Below are positions 51,355 to 60,252 of a stretch of DNA of 64,000 nucleotides, piece after piece. Made by a program: the position numbers and the translations under genes. Numbering within the stretch: the first letter of the stretch is position 1; the number at the start of each line of letters is the position of its first letter. The notes below the pieces were generated by a model. It did not search any database, was not told the DNA's origin, and was given only the letters and a program-made list of their open reading frames with translations. The DNA comes from Bacteroidia bacterium (GTDB taxonomy: Bacteria > Bacteroidota > Bacteroidia > J057): the NCBI GenBank assembly GCA_033391075.1, contig JAWPMV010000001.1:2108001-2172000 (forward strand), read 5' to 3'.

Positions 51355-52197
51355 TCAACTTTGCAACTGATAAGCTTTTGGAGGAATTCCGAAATGTTTT
51401 TTGAACTCATTGCTAAAGGAAGAGAGGTTTTCATACCCTAGTTCAAAGTAAATTTCTGAGGGCCTTTTGTTGACCTTTAAGAGCTGCTTTGCCTTATTCA
51501 TTCTTTCTGCAATCAAATACTTTTTAGGAGAAGTTTTATAGAGCTCTTTGAATCTTCTTTTGAAAGTGGAAAGGCTCATATTGCAAAGAAAGGCCAATTC
51601 TACCGTATTCAGGTTTTTGAATTTATGGCTCTGAACTACTTGCGAAAGGGAAAAATGTTTCTCCTTGGCAATAGAAAGAGCCAAAAAGCCTTTGGTTTTC
51701 TGTGGATACTTTTCCAGTAAATACAGAAGTAGTTCTTCCATTTTTGCCAGACGAAAATGCTTCTTGGAGAAATTCTCTTCCAACAATTTCATCGAACGTT
51801 GAAAGTTAAGTAGATATTCGTCCTTTGGGAAGGTGATGATTGCAGATTGATCTATGGGTAAATCGGTCAATTCCACATTAAATTTCGCCAGAAACTCGCT
51901 CAAGTATGCATTAGAGAAAAACAAAAGCAAACTTTCAAATTCCTTCTTCAAAGTCACTCGCTCATTCATAAGCATATTGCCCGAAGGGACCAGACCGATT
52001 TGTTCATCGTTCATGGAAAATCGCTCACGATCATTGATGATCTCTTTCACGCCTTTTAGCATGAAGCAGAACATATTTTGGGTATAGTGAAGTTTGAGTT
52101 TTATTTGATCGGGACCTTTTTCTCTTAAATAGAAGAAAATGTTTAGGTCATCAATATCCTCTCCTAATAGGGCGTTAGGTATTTGTAAACCATTCAT
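51355..52197 (-). CDS. AraC family transcriptional regulator
   Basis: 280 aa. The N-terminal domain holds a beta-rich sensor (NMFCFMLKGVKEIINDRERF). The C-terminal part (about 185-280) is a double helix-turn-helix: LNTVELAFLCNMSLSTFKRR, then RPSEIYFELGYENLSSFSNE followed by FKKHFGIPPKAYQ. It is divergent in subgroup from the regulator at 26590-27501. It is upstream of the monooxygenase-like gene, 104 bp away on the same strand, and may control it. Confidence 0.9.
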   Translation of the reverse strand: MNGLQIPNALLGEDIDDLNIFFYLREKGPDQIKLKLHYTQNMFCFMLKGVKEIINDRERFSMNDEQIGLVPSGNMLMNERVTLKKEFESLLLFFSNAYLSEFLAKFNVELTDLPIDQSAIITFPKDEYLLNFQRSMKLLEENFSKKHFRLAKMEELLLYLLEKYPQKTKGFLALSIAKEKHFSLSQVVQSHKFKNLNTVELAFLCNMSLSTFKRRFKELYKTSPKKYLIAERMNKAKQLLKVNKRPSEIYFELGYENLSSFSNEFKKHFGIPPKAYQLQS

Positions 52198-52309
52198 GTA
52201 AAGTATTGCTAAAAGGTACGTTTTCGGAAATAGGGCTTAGATAGATTCATCCAAGATAATCAAAAATACCCAATCGAATATTTTGTTGACAGAAGGGGAT
52301 GAATACTGC

Positions 52310-53131
52310 TTAGCTATCTTTTTTCTCATCCACAAACTCAATTCTACTCCATTTCTCTGGCAAATGGGTATCGTAAATGCCATGACTACTTAATACCCAT
52401 GCGGGATGAGGTTGGACTTCCTTGCCCCCAATCATCAACTTCTGAAAGCGGCCTAGAAACATCTTCCAGATATCACCGGGAGTAGGAGGGAGGCTCCGAC
52501 CATTGGCCAATAACTCCAGACTTTTCCAGGGTATACCTATTTCCAAAGACCAGCCTTTGTCAATATCACGATGGTCATTTATGGTCCCTTCAACTTGCAC
52601 CGCCGTTTCCAAATTCGGCATATCATAATTGGTAAAAGCCCAGCGTATGCCTCTGGGATGGGTTCCTTTCCAAAATGAGGCTCCACTGCGATCATAATCT
52701 CCCCCAAAGGTATAGGCCTGATCCTGATGTACGTCAAATTGAGGGATGTCAAACTTTGATCCCTTTTTGTAAGCATCCTTCCAGATGAAAAATACCTCAT
52801 AAATGGTATTGGCAGCATTTACTTCCAACTCATAATAACAATCTCCACCATCGATAAAGACTTCCAGGTCATTCTCCAGAAAAATAATACTGTCTCTTTC
52901 TGTGAGTTTGGCTTCTATAAAAGGTTCCTCAGCTTTGAAGGCAAGGTAAAGATGACTGTCATTCCATAAGATAGCAGTGCGTGTGTCATACATGCCCGGA
53001 TCAGCCGTAACCATATCGACAAATCGCTTGCTCCAGACCGCTTCTTTCCATATGGGCTTTTCCACATCTCCATCTATTTTAATGGATCTGTCAATCATTT
53101 TTGCCTGTAAATCAGATTGAGGTTTATTCAT
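52310..53131 (-). CDS. CBM9-like carbohydrate-binding protein
   Basis: 273 aa. The CBM9-type beta-sandwich spans most of the protein: SIKIDGDVEKPIWKEAVWSK, TAILWNDSHLYLAFKAEEPF, ENDLEVFIDGG and the closing WSLEIGIPWKSLELLA. These features match the family. Unusually, no signal peptide is present at the chosen start, and no start codon upstream gives one. A cytoplasmic role, or misplaced start, is possible. Confidence 0.85.
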   Translation of the reverse strand: MNKPQSDLQAKMIDRSIKIDGDVEKPIWKEAVWSKRFVDMVTADPGMYDTRTAILWNDSHLYLAFKAEEPFIEAKLTERDSIIFLENDLEVFIDGGDCYYELEVNAANTIYEVFFIWKDAYKKGSKFDIPQFDVHQDQAYTFGGDYDRSGASFWKGTHPRGIRWAFTNYDMPNLETAVQVEGTINDHRDIDKGWSLEIGIPWKSLELLANGRSLPPTPGDIWKMFLGRFQKLMIGGKEVQPHPAWVLSSHGIYDTHLPEKWSRIEFVDEKKDS

Positions 53132-53197
53132 ATTGGTGGGGTAATGAGGAATTTTTTTAACAAAGAAGCTTAATACTAAGGATTGAAGCTCCTTAAA

Positions 53198-53545
53198 TCA
53201 ATGCATAGCTTCTCCTTGCTCATTTCTGAGCCGCTTTCCCTGATGTACATACCAATGCAAATGCTTGCTACTTTGGTAATCGCCTACATTGGAGGATATT
53301 CGACAGCCCCCATATTTCTCTTCAAATAGCCTTGTTACAAATTGCATAGCAGCAAATAAATCTCGATTCAATTCAGCTTCATTGGGATAAGAGGAAAGGG
53401 ATTCGATATGGGCTTTTGGAATAATGACCACGTGGCGTTCGAAATAGGGTTTTGTATGATGAAATGCCATCACGAGATCTGTCTCAAAGATAATGTCAAC
53501 TTTGAGCTTTCCGGGTATGATTTGCTGGCAATAAATATCTTCCAT
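53198..53545 (-). CDS. HIT domain protein
   Basis: 115 aa. The histidine triad is HLHWYVH (H95, H97, H101) preceded by FERHVVIIPKAHIESL. Such proteins hydrolyse or transfer nucleotides from AMP-lysine, dinucleoside polyphosphates or similar. The C-terminus GEAMH is short. It may be a stand-alone gene between a CBM9-like gene and a dihydrofolate-reductase-like gene. Confidence 0.92.
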   Translation of the reverse strand: MEDIYCQQIIPGKLKVDIIFETDLVMAFHHTKPYFERHVVIIPKAHIESLSSYPNEAELNRDLFAAMQFVTRLFEEKYGGCRISSNVGDYQSSKHLHWYVHQGKRLRNEQGEAMH

Positions 53546-53583
53546 AAAGACAAATGAGAGGTTAAAAGCTGATCTGATTTGGC

Positions 53584-54126
53584 TTAGCTTCTTTTTCGCT
53601 TATAGGAATTCTGCACAATCTGTTTTAAAAAAACTTTGGACTCGATATGCTCCCATGCTAATGGTTTCGGTAAATCTCCAAATAAAGGGAATCCTCCTCC
53701 CAATAATATTGGGATGGTGGTGATTCTCAATTCATCAATCAAATCTTCACTCAGAAAATTTTGCACGGTCCTCCCTCCATCAATGTATAATTTGTGGTAG
53801 CCTAGTTCATGGATTTTACCGAGAATTTCCTGAGGACTTCCCGCTAGAATGCTTACTTTTTCTTTTAAGCCTTCTGGCACTTCCTTTAGTGAATTGCTCA
53901 GGACAAAGACAGGCTTACTGTATGGCCATTCTCCTCCAAATCCACAAACTACATCAAAGGTAGTACGGCCCATGACGATGGCATCTATTTCAGCTATCAA
54001 GTCATTGTAACCCATGTCATGCTGATCAGGGTTGGGGATAGCATGAAGCCAGTCCAACTCACCTTGCTTGTCAGCAATGTAGCCGTCCAGACTTTTAGCG
54101 ATAAAAACGATATTCTTTTTCTTCAT
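53584..54126 (-). CDS. Dihydrofolate reductase-like (RibD C-terminal) protein
   Basis: 180 aa. The DHFR/RibD-C fold is marked by IAKSLDGYIADKQGELDWL at the N-terminus, VMGRTTFDVV, and GGRTVQNFLSEDLIDELRIT in the nucleotide-binding half, followed by PILLGGGFPLFG. NADPH binding is likely. True DHFR is usually smaller and differs in the active site, so this is more probably an uncharacterised reductase of the YyaP/YwjB group. Confidence 0.9.
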   Translation of the reverse strand: MKKKNIVFIAKSLDGYIADKQGELDWLHAIPNPDQHDMGYNDLIAEIDAIVMGRTTFDVVCGFGGEWPYSKPVFVLSNSLKEVPEGLKEKVSILAGSPQEILGKIHELGYHKLYIDGGRTVQNFLSEDLIDELRITTIPILLGGGFPLFGDLPKPLAWEHIESKVFLKQIVQNSYKRKRS

Positions 54127-54268
54127 GTAATTGTATTTATCTCTATTTGATAGCTTAAATCTAAGTTGGATTTCTGATTTTTCTTATGCTCTATTTCGCC
54201 TAAAATTTTCAGCTGACAAATTCAAGAGATAAAATTTGGCTAACTAGGCCAGATGCAAGATTGAGCGC

Positions 54269-55084
54269 TTAGTCAGCTGCTTTTATTTTTTCTTTAAGGT
54301 AGAGCAAATCTCCCGGATGCAGCTCAAGTTCGGAATACACTTCTTTCAGTTTATCATAGATCGCCTGGCTAATCGAAACCTTCTCTTGAAGAAGCTGATT
54401 TTCAATTCCAAGCAGGGCATCTATGGACTTGTTTTCTGTTAAAATTTTTTCACTAGCAGTAAAGGCTAAAGTTGGATACTGACCCTTCAAAAATTTAAGT
54501 AGATCCCTAATTATCCCTAAAGCCTTTATGTTCTTGTCCGTTGAAAATTTCCTTTTTTGATTAATAATCGATCCATATTTGAATAGATCATGAAAGTTAT
54601 CGCTAATCACTTCAGATCGTTTGATTAGTTCTTTTTTAGATTCTCCCAGATCATGAATGATTAATCTGACCTTTGGCTTCTTTTTATTGCTGACAAACAA
54701 AGATTCCAGCGTGCTTTCTTCATCAAGGGCGATAGGGATATAGTATTTGCGGTCAAATACTCCTTTTTTAATTAAGTCTATTCCGGGATAGAAATTAGTC
54801 GCCTCCTTTTCTATTTCCCTTAAATCATAGAATCTGATTCTCATAAGTGGCAGGTCTTCCTTTTTGATATCCTGGAGGAAAGGCTGACCAAAATCACTAG
54901 GAACTCCTATCTCCAATCCCGCTATAGGATAGCTTAGTAGAAGATCTTTATACCAGGTCGGAATTCTGTTTTCTACATATTTGCTGATAGAATTGAAGTC
55001 CTGGGTTTTTGTTAGCCTCCCGGTATCGATATCCTTTTTAAACTTTTCAAAAAAACCTTCGATATATTGATTTTTCCTTGACAT
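54269..55084 (-). CDS. Hypothetical protein, possibly SUKH/SMI1-KNR4-like
   Basis: 271 aa, cytoplasmic. The region 42-130 (NRIPTWYKDLLLSYPIAGLE, GVPSDFGQPF, RIRFYDLREIEKEATNFYPG, YYIPIALDEES) loosely fits the SMI1/KNR4 (SUKH) pattern of a Trp-Tyr start, a mid 'eel' block and a final D-E-E strand. The rest is helical. SUKH proteins are often immunity proteins against nuclease toxins. No toxin gene is seen here, so this is a weak call. Last gene of the long minus-strand run. Confidence 0.45.
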   Translation of the reverse strand: MSRKNQYIEGFFEKFKKDIDTGRLTKTQDFNSISKYVENRIPTWYKDLLLSYPIAGLEIGVPSDFGQPFLQDIKKEDLPLMRIRFYDLREIEKEATNFYPGIDLIKKGVFDRKYYIPIALDEESTLESLFVSNKKKPKVRLIIHDLGESKKELIKRSEVISDNFHDLFKYGSIINQKRKFSTDKNIKALGIIRDLLKFLKGQYPTLAFTASEKILTENKSIDALLGIENQLLQEKVSISQAIYDKLKEVYSELELHPGDLLYLKEKIKAAD

Positions 55085-55267
55085 GCTTGAGCCTATCTAG
55101 CATAAACTCCGAAGGCTAGCAGCTAGCTCTTAGGAGGGCGTTTATTTTTTAGAGGTATATGGCCTTTGCAATATAGCCTTCATATCTACTTTATCTTCAT
55201 TTTATTTCCCTGGGATAAAATCAATCTTCTCTCTTCCTGATCTCTTAAGATTCTTCCTTGCAAATGC

Positions 55268-55275
55268 TACATTTG
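55268..55275 (+). promoter_or_regulatory. Possible -7 element for the SDR gene
   Basis: TACATTTG fits TAnnTTTG exactly and lies 60 nt before the SDR start codon at 55336. No clear TTG is seen 19-20 nt upstream, so this is a partial match. Confidence 0.35.
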
Positions 55276-55335
55276 TCAGCAGGCCTATTGGGAACTCCTT
55301 TTTTCTGACTGGTACAAAATTCATAAATCGAAAGC

Positions 55336-56100
55336 ATGGAATTATTCAAACTCACTGGAAAAGTAGCATTAATAACGGGTGGTAATGGAGGCATAGGTTT
55401 GGCCTATGCCAAAGGACTAGTAAAAGCCGGCGCAAAAGTCGCTATTTGGGGAAGGAATGAGAGGAAAAATAAAGAAGCGCTTGAAGAACTTAAATCTTTG
55501 GGAGGAGAAGTTGCTGCCTTTGTTTGTGACGTTACAAATACTGAGGAAGTAGATACTGCTTTTGAGGCTACTATGGCTCACTTCAAGCAGGTAGATATCT
55601 GCTTTGCCAATGCAGGTGCAGGAGGGCCGCGTGGGATGTTGCATCAGATTGACTATAAAGATTGGCAGGGAATTCTGGACCTGAATCTGAATGCTGTGGT
55701 ACATATTTACCGCAAAGTGATTCCTCAATTATTGGAAAGAAATGCGCCCGGCAAGCTCATCGTTACCTCTTCGGTAGCAGCTTTGCTTGGGATGGGTTTT
55801 GCCTCCGGCTATGCAACAACAAAGGCTGCTGTAGGCGGCTTGACGCGCGCGCTGGCAATAGAACTCGGGCGCAACAATATTCAGGTAAATGCCATTTTGC
55901 CCGGCTATGTTGAAACCGATATGTCCGTGAAAACTCCCCAGGCTTTCAAAGATTCAGTTTTGAGGCGTTCTGCTTCGGGTAAGTTTGGTACCCTCGAACA
56001 AATGGAAGGAATTGCCGTCTTTCTGGCTTCTCCGGCCAGTGATTTTATGACGGGACAAAGCATTGTACTGGACGGCGGACATACCATCAATCCGATTTAA
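55336..56100 (+). CDS. SDR family oxidoreductase (FabG-like)
   Basis: 254 aa, classical SDR. The nucleotide motif is TGGNGGIG (14-21), NAG is at 92-94, the catalytic Ser lies in VTSSVAAL, and Y159-ATT-K163 is the active pair. The close is SPASDFMTGQSIVLDGG, as in 3-oxoacyl-ACP reductase-like enzymes. R40/N41 after the beta-2 strand suggests NADP. The substrate is not clear. It is the first plus-strand gene after the long minus run and is followed by a bidirectional terminator. Confidence 0.93.
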   Translation: MELFKLTGKVALITGGNGGIGLAYAKGLVKAGAKVAIWGRNERKNKEALEELKSLGGEVAAFVCDVTNTEEVDTAFEATMAHFKQVDICFANAGAGGPRGMLHQIDYKDWQGILDLNLNAVVHIYRKVIPQLLERNAPGKLIVTSSVAALLGMGFASGYATTKAAVGGLTRALAIELGRNNIQVNAILPGYVETDMSVKTPQAFKDSVLRRSASGKFGTLEQMEGIAVFLASPASDFMTGQSIVLDGGHTINPI

Positions 56101-56122
56101 AGCCTATTTGTTCTAATAAAAG

Positions 56123-56163
56123 AGGGATGCATAACAAGCCTGAACTTAGCATTATGCATCCCT
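56123..56163. terminator. Bidirectional terminator between convergent genes
   Basis: AGGGATGCATAA (56123-56134) and TTATGCATCCCT (56152-56163) pair perfectly over 12 bp around a 17-nt loop. The plus strand ends in GCTTTG and the minus strand in CTTTTATTAG. The hairpin lies between two convergent genes. Confidence 0.85.
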
Positions 56164-56182
56164 GCTTTGAAGCTCTGGCTAT

Positions 56183-56749
56183 TTATTTTTTCGAATTGTC
56201 TAGCAACCTATAAGCAACAGTAATCGCGACTGCATTGGAATTAAATCCGGCGAAAATCCCTAAAGATGGGTCTACATTTTCTCCGCTGGAAAACCTTAGG
56301 CTTACAGAAGGTATAGTCTCAGCGCTTAGATAAAATACCTCAGAAAAATTGTATTGAAAACCCAATACATAGCCCAAACCTCCCTGAACCACGAATATGG
56401 TATTATCTGCTACAACGCTTAGTGCCAGATTTGCAAAAGGTTCTGGACCCCGATAAAAATTTAGTTTCTCATTGATGGCTTTTCTTCTTTCTGAACCCAT
56501 CGCGATACCAAGTGCCAGATTACCTACATTCTCGTCGGCGATATTTGCGAAAGAAATATTTGCGACACCCAATCTAATCCGAGAATATTTATTGGGCTCT
56601 TTTTCTTTTTTATAAATGAAATCGAAGTTTTGCAGACCGGTCATTCGAATGCCTAATTCTTTGGTTTGCCCCTGACTACTCAAAGCCAGGCCGATAAGAA
56701 GAAAAAAGAAGAAAAGTGTTTTGGGTAAATAGGTGTTAATGTTCATCAT
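56183..56749 (-). CDS. Exported beta-rich hypothetical protein (OMP-like)
   Basis: 188 aa. Signal peptide with a hydrophobic core TLFFFFLLIGLALSS, cut near GQT. The mature part alternates hydrophobic and polar residues (FANLALSVVADNTIFVVQGG, YVLGFQYNFSEVFYLSAETI, NSNAVAITVAYRLL), which resembles a small outer-membrane beta barrel or an OmpW-like porin. No family was confirmed. It is convergent with the SDR gene. Confidence 0.7.
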   Translation of the reverse strand: MMNINTYLPKTLFFFFLLIGLALSSQGQTKELGIRMTGLQNFDFIYKKEKEPNKYSRIRLGVANISFANIADENVGNLALGIAMGSERRKAINEKLNFYRGPEPFANLALSVVADNTIFVVQGGLGYVLGFQYNFSEVFYLSAETIPSVSLRFSSGENVDPSLGIFAGFNSNAVAITVAYRLLDNSKK

Positions 56750-56964
56750 GTGTTGAGTTAATTGTGTTTAATGATTTGCTAAATGCCTTCATGGAACTTA
56801 GCATAAAATAAATCCTGCATCCTTAAGGCAAAGCTTAAAGACACCTTATGCTTTTTAGTCTTATGATGGGTGGTGAGTATGTGAAGAGAGCGTAAGATAG
56901 GCACTTTTGGTTTCAGGCCTATCATGAAGAATTCATAAGGTTAACTTTCAATGAAGCTAATCTG

Positions 56965-57024
56965 TTTGAAGGGGGGAAATAAATAGTAAATGGTTGTATA
57001 CTTACCCCATTTATTTGCTTCAAA
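56965..57024. other. Imperfect inverted repeat after the MBOAT gene
   Basis: TTTGAAG (56965-56971) and CTTCAAA (57018-57024) pair, and AAATAAAT (56977-56984) pairs with ATTTATTT (57009-57016); the left arm carries an extra G run. It lies 12 nt past the MBOAT stop. There is no T tract, so it may be a transcript end structure rather than a terminator. Confidence 0.3.
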
Positions 57025-57035
57025 AAGAAGATTTC

Positions 57036-58655
57036 CTAAAACTGGAAGTAGATAAATTGCTGGGGAGTGTCAAGCCCACTTTGGACGATAAATACCAGCC
57101 AGATAAAGATAGCAATGACACCAGCTTTAACCAGAAAGTGAGACTTGATAAAGTAGGTCTCTACAAAATTATCGATATCATCCGGGATAAAGTGGAGGAG
57201 ATATCCCATGATCATCAGGAGGAATACGCTTTGCTTCTGAGAAAGGACTTCCCCCACAATTTCACCCCCGAAGTTGAGGTAGATATTTTCAATCATGTCC
57301 CAGGCGAGTTCAAAGGATTCTGCCCGGAAGAAGATCCAGCAAAAGCAGACAAAATGGAAGGTGAATATCACGCTTAACAAATGGACTACTACACTGAGCA
57401 ATAGAGAAAACCAACCTTGCATAAACCATCGGGCCTGAACCAGGAAGTTAGCTACTTTATTATCGCTATTCTGGCCCTCTTCACTCAACATGAATTCATC
57501 AAGCTTATCCAGCCCTTTAGATAGCTTTCGTCGAACCCACTGCTTGGCATGTTTGAGCATACGGTCGATTGCAAGTGCAACTCCATGCAGGGCTCCCCAA
57601 ACCACAAATCGCCAGGAAGCACCATGCCAAAGTCCTCCCAACAACATAGTGATCAGCAGGTTGATATACGTCCTGAATTTGCCTCGCCTGTTTCCTCCCA
57701 TTGAGATGTAGAGATAATCTCTCAACCAGGAAGAAAGACTGATATGCCACCTTCGCCAAAATTCCTGTATGCTCCCGGATTGATAGGGAGAATTGAAGTT
57801 GATAGGAAGTCGAAATCCAAGTAAAAGCCCGATTCCTATGGCCATGTCTGAATACCCAGAAAAATCACAATATATCTGCAAGGCAAAGCCATAGACAGCC
57901 ATTAGGTTTTCGAAGCCTGTATGCAGGGTCGGTACCTCGAAAATGCCATCTACGAAATTGGTGCCAATGTAATCTGATATGACCGCTTTCTTGAAAAGGC
58001 CACTACAAATCAGAAGAAAAGCTCTCCCGAGATCTTCTGCACTGATCTCAATATTATTGCGGATTTGCGGGAGGAATTGAGCCGCCCGAACGATAGGACC
58101 TGCTACCAATTGCGGGAAGAAACTCACAAAGAATCCAAAATCCAGGATATTGTCCACAGGTTCCAGCTTGCGACGATAGATATCTATCGTATAGCTCATG
58201 GTCTGGAAGGTGAAAAAGGATATACCTACCGGAAGAATAATATCGAGATTGGAGAGGGGCGTAGCAAAGATTCCGTTAACGGTATCGATGAAGAAATTGG
58301 TGTACTTGAATATCGCCAGTATGCCCAGATTGACTACGATGCTGATGATGAGATAAATACGTGCTTTTTTTCTATCTGTCTCTCGATGGATCAGAAAGCC
58401 GAGGTAGTAATCAACCAGGGTAGAAAATATGAGGAGGAGGAAATAAAGTCCGCTTGATTTATAGTAGAAAAAGAGGGAGAAAAGGAAAACCCAGGCAGTC
58501 CTCATGGGTTTGCGGCCCAAAAGCAGCAGGTACACCCCCATGAATAAAAGAAATAAGAGGAGAAATTGTCCGGTATGGAAGAGCAAGGGTTGATCCGGAT
58601 CGTAAATAAATAGTTGAGCAATATTATCTGGACTCAGCCAATCGAAAATCCTCAT
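57036..58655 (-). CDS. MBOAT O-acyltransferase (AlgI/PatA type)
   Basis: 539 aa with about 11 membrane helices. MBOAT marks include FWRRWHISLSSWLRDYLYIS (299-318) and GGLWHGASWRF, whose H344 is the catalytic His. PVGISFFTFQTMSYTIDIYR is the AlgI-type block. It would move acetyl groups from the cytoplasm to a periplasmic acceptor. It overlaps by 32 bp the upstream SGNH gene, and the two look translationally coupled, as in peptidoglycan or exopolysaccharide O-acetylation pairs. Confidence 0.93.
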   Translation of the reverse strand: MRIFDWLSPDNIAQLFIYDPDQPLLFHTGQFLLLFLLFMGVYLLLLGRKPMRTAWVFLFSLFFYYKSSGLYFLLLIFSTLVDYYLGFLIHRETDRKKARIYLIISIVVNLGILAIFKYTNFFIDTVNGIFATPLSNLDIILPVGISFFTFQTMSYTIDIYRRKLEPVDNILDFGFFVSFFPQLVAGPIVRAAQFLPQIRNNIEISAEDLGRAFLLICSGLFKKAVISDYIGTNFVDGIFEVPTLHTGFENLMAVYGFALQIYCDFSGYSDMAIGIGLLLGFRLPINFNSPYQSGSIQEFWRRWHISLSSWLRDYLYISMGGNRRGKFRTYINLLITMLLGGLWHGASWRFVVWGALHGVALAIDRMLKHAKQWVRRKLSKGLDKLDEFMLSEEGQNSDNKVANFLVQARWFMQGWFSLLLSVVVHLLSVIFTFHFVCFCWIFFRAESFELAWDMIENIYLNFGGEIVGEVLSQKQSVFLLMIMGYLLHFIPDDIDNFVETYFIKSHFLVKAGVIAIFIWLVFIVQSGLDTPQQFIYFQF

Positions 58656-60114
58656 AGCCTTTCATCAACGCCCTAAATAATAGTTTACCTTGTAATTCAT
58701 AGCCCGCCTTCGTCAAGTGTAAGTAGTCTTCCTGTGCCAAATATGCATCTTTCCATTGACGTATGGAACCACTTCCCCCCATTATTTCAAAAAAATCCCA
58801 GCAAGCCAATTCATTTGCCAGCGAATAGGAGAGGAGAATGTTCTTGCTTCGCCTCACATTGGGATTTTCTTCTCGCCCTGATCGCAAGGCTTCGGGAGGG
58901 GTAGTGAATAGAATATCTGTATAGGGAATCTGCTGTTCTAAATCTGAGATAAACTCATCAATTTCATCAAAAAAGCGGTTGGCATTGAAGCCCCGATTTA
59001 CGCTTTCATTTGTACCTAAAGAAATGATAATCAGATCGGGATTCAAGGCTCGAACCTGTCTCCAGAAATTACCAGAGCGATTGAAATGCTTGAATTCAGC
59101 TCCATTCACTCCGATCATATGGTAAAGGATACCTTTTTTATGGGTGTTTTCCAGTACCATTCCATAAAGGACACTTTGACTTTGCAAAGACGTACTTTTT
59201 CTTCCTCTTAAATAAACTTCCTGCCCGGCTTCTTCCCAATTGACCTGGTGTAGGGTGTTCATCAGGGAACGATCAGAAATCGGGAGCAAATAACCGCTTC
59301 CATTGTTTTGGATTCGTTTTCTGGGTACTGCCTTTCTGCTTCCTTTGGAGACTTTCAATTTTTGCCCCGCATAGATTACACTTGATTCCAATCCATTCAA
59401 CTCTTTGAGCTCCCGAATTGTCAGGCCATATTTTTTGGCTACCCGGGTTAGATTATCGCCACTTTCTATGATATGATATTCTGCATCCGTATTTACTACA
59501 GGAGGTGCAACATATATCGGAGAATTTCCGGTAAATGAAGTTGGACTGATTTGTAAGTCGAAATTGATAGGACCCTGTTCTGCAAAAAGGGTTACCTGGT
59601 TGAAAGAATAATCCAGTTCATATGGATTTTCGCCCAAACGGATACGCAACTCAAAATTGGGGCTTTGGGAACGTATGCCCATGCCACTCACTCCTGTTCG
59701 AAGATCCTGAGGAACGCTGCGTGAATTTCTACGACTTTCCCAGCGAATATTGCTACGGGCAGTAATATCCTTGGGACCATTGGTCTTGGCAACATTATAT
59801 GGAAAGATCAGGCCTCTTCCTGCTGATCCGAATCTCTTTTGTAATTCCATTCGAACGATACCCGAAAACCAGTCTGCCTGGATATGGGAATCCCCTATAT
59901 GGACAATGTTGAGTTGTTTTTTTTCGCCTGATTCGAGCTGAGATAGTTGGCGGTAAAACTGACGTAATCCTTTTAGATTATTGTCAATTTCATTTATCTC
60001 TTCTTTGATAAATGGGTAGCTGCTGCCTCGGTAAAAGGTATCCTGCGCCTGTATAATTGCACATAGATTAAAGAACACAAAAGCAATACAAACGCTGGGG
60101 AGCTTATGAAGCAT
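58624..60114 (-). CDS. SGNH-family hydrolase/transferase with an internal LysM domain
   Basis: 496 aa. Signal peptide ending at IQAQ. SGNH block I is VHIGDSH (S76). Block III is ISLGTNE (N369), and block V is DYLHLT (D463, H466). Between blocks I and III, residues 212-256, is a LysM domain (EYHIIESGDNLTRVAKKYGL, VIYAGQKLKV) that would bind peptidoglycan or a related GlcNAc polymer. Partner of the MBOAT protein, with which its end overlaps. It may act as periplasmic O-acetyl transferase or esterase. Confidence 0.9.
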   Translation of the reverse strand: MLHKLPSVCIAFVFFNLCAIIQAQDTFYRGSSYPFIKEEINEIDNNLKGLRQFYRQLSQLESGEKKQLNIVHIGDSHIQADWFSGIVRMELQKRFGSAGRGLIFPYNVAKTNGPKDITARSNIRWESRRNSRSVPQDLRTGVSGMGIRSQSPNFELRIRLGENPYELDYSFNQVTLFAEQGPINFDLQISPTSFTGNSPIYVAPPVVNTDAEYHIIESGDNLTRVAKKYGLTIRELKELNGLESSVIYAGQKLKVSKGSRKAVPRKRIQNNGSGYLLPISDRSLMNTLHQVNWEEAGQEVYLRGRKSTSLQSQSVLYGMVLENTHKKGILYHMIGVNGAEFKHFNRSGNFWRQVRALNPDLIIISLGTNESVNRGFNANRFFDEIDEFISDLEQQIPYTDILFTTPPEALRSGREENPNVRRSKNILLSYSLANELACWDFFEIMGGSGSIRQWKDAYLAQEDYLHLTKAGYELQGKLLFRALMKGYEDFRLAESR

Positions 60115-60135
60115 GGAAATTCTCGCTTAGGCCAA

Positions 60136-60151
60136 CAAAATTACAAAAATA
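60136..60151 (-). promoter_or_regulatory. Tandem -7-like elements of the SGNH/MBOAT operon
   Basis: On the minus strand TATTTTTG (60144-60151) and TAATTTTG (60136-60143) both fit TAnnTTTG exactly and lie 22-37 nt before the SGNH start. No clear TTG is seen at -33. Confidence 0.4.
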
Positions 60152-60252
60152 GTACCAGTAAGCAGCTAGAGTAAATCTTCTCTTATTTATTTTCTGACAT
60201 AGAGAATACCCTGCTTTTTTACGCTTTTTTCCCTTTTTATGTACCTTGTACT

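Noticed and set aside
56994-57377. 127-aa forward frame with acidic composition
   Set aside because: Mostly antisense to the end of the MBOAT gene, whose membrane helices read well. The long frame arises from GC bias of that gene.
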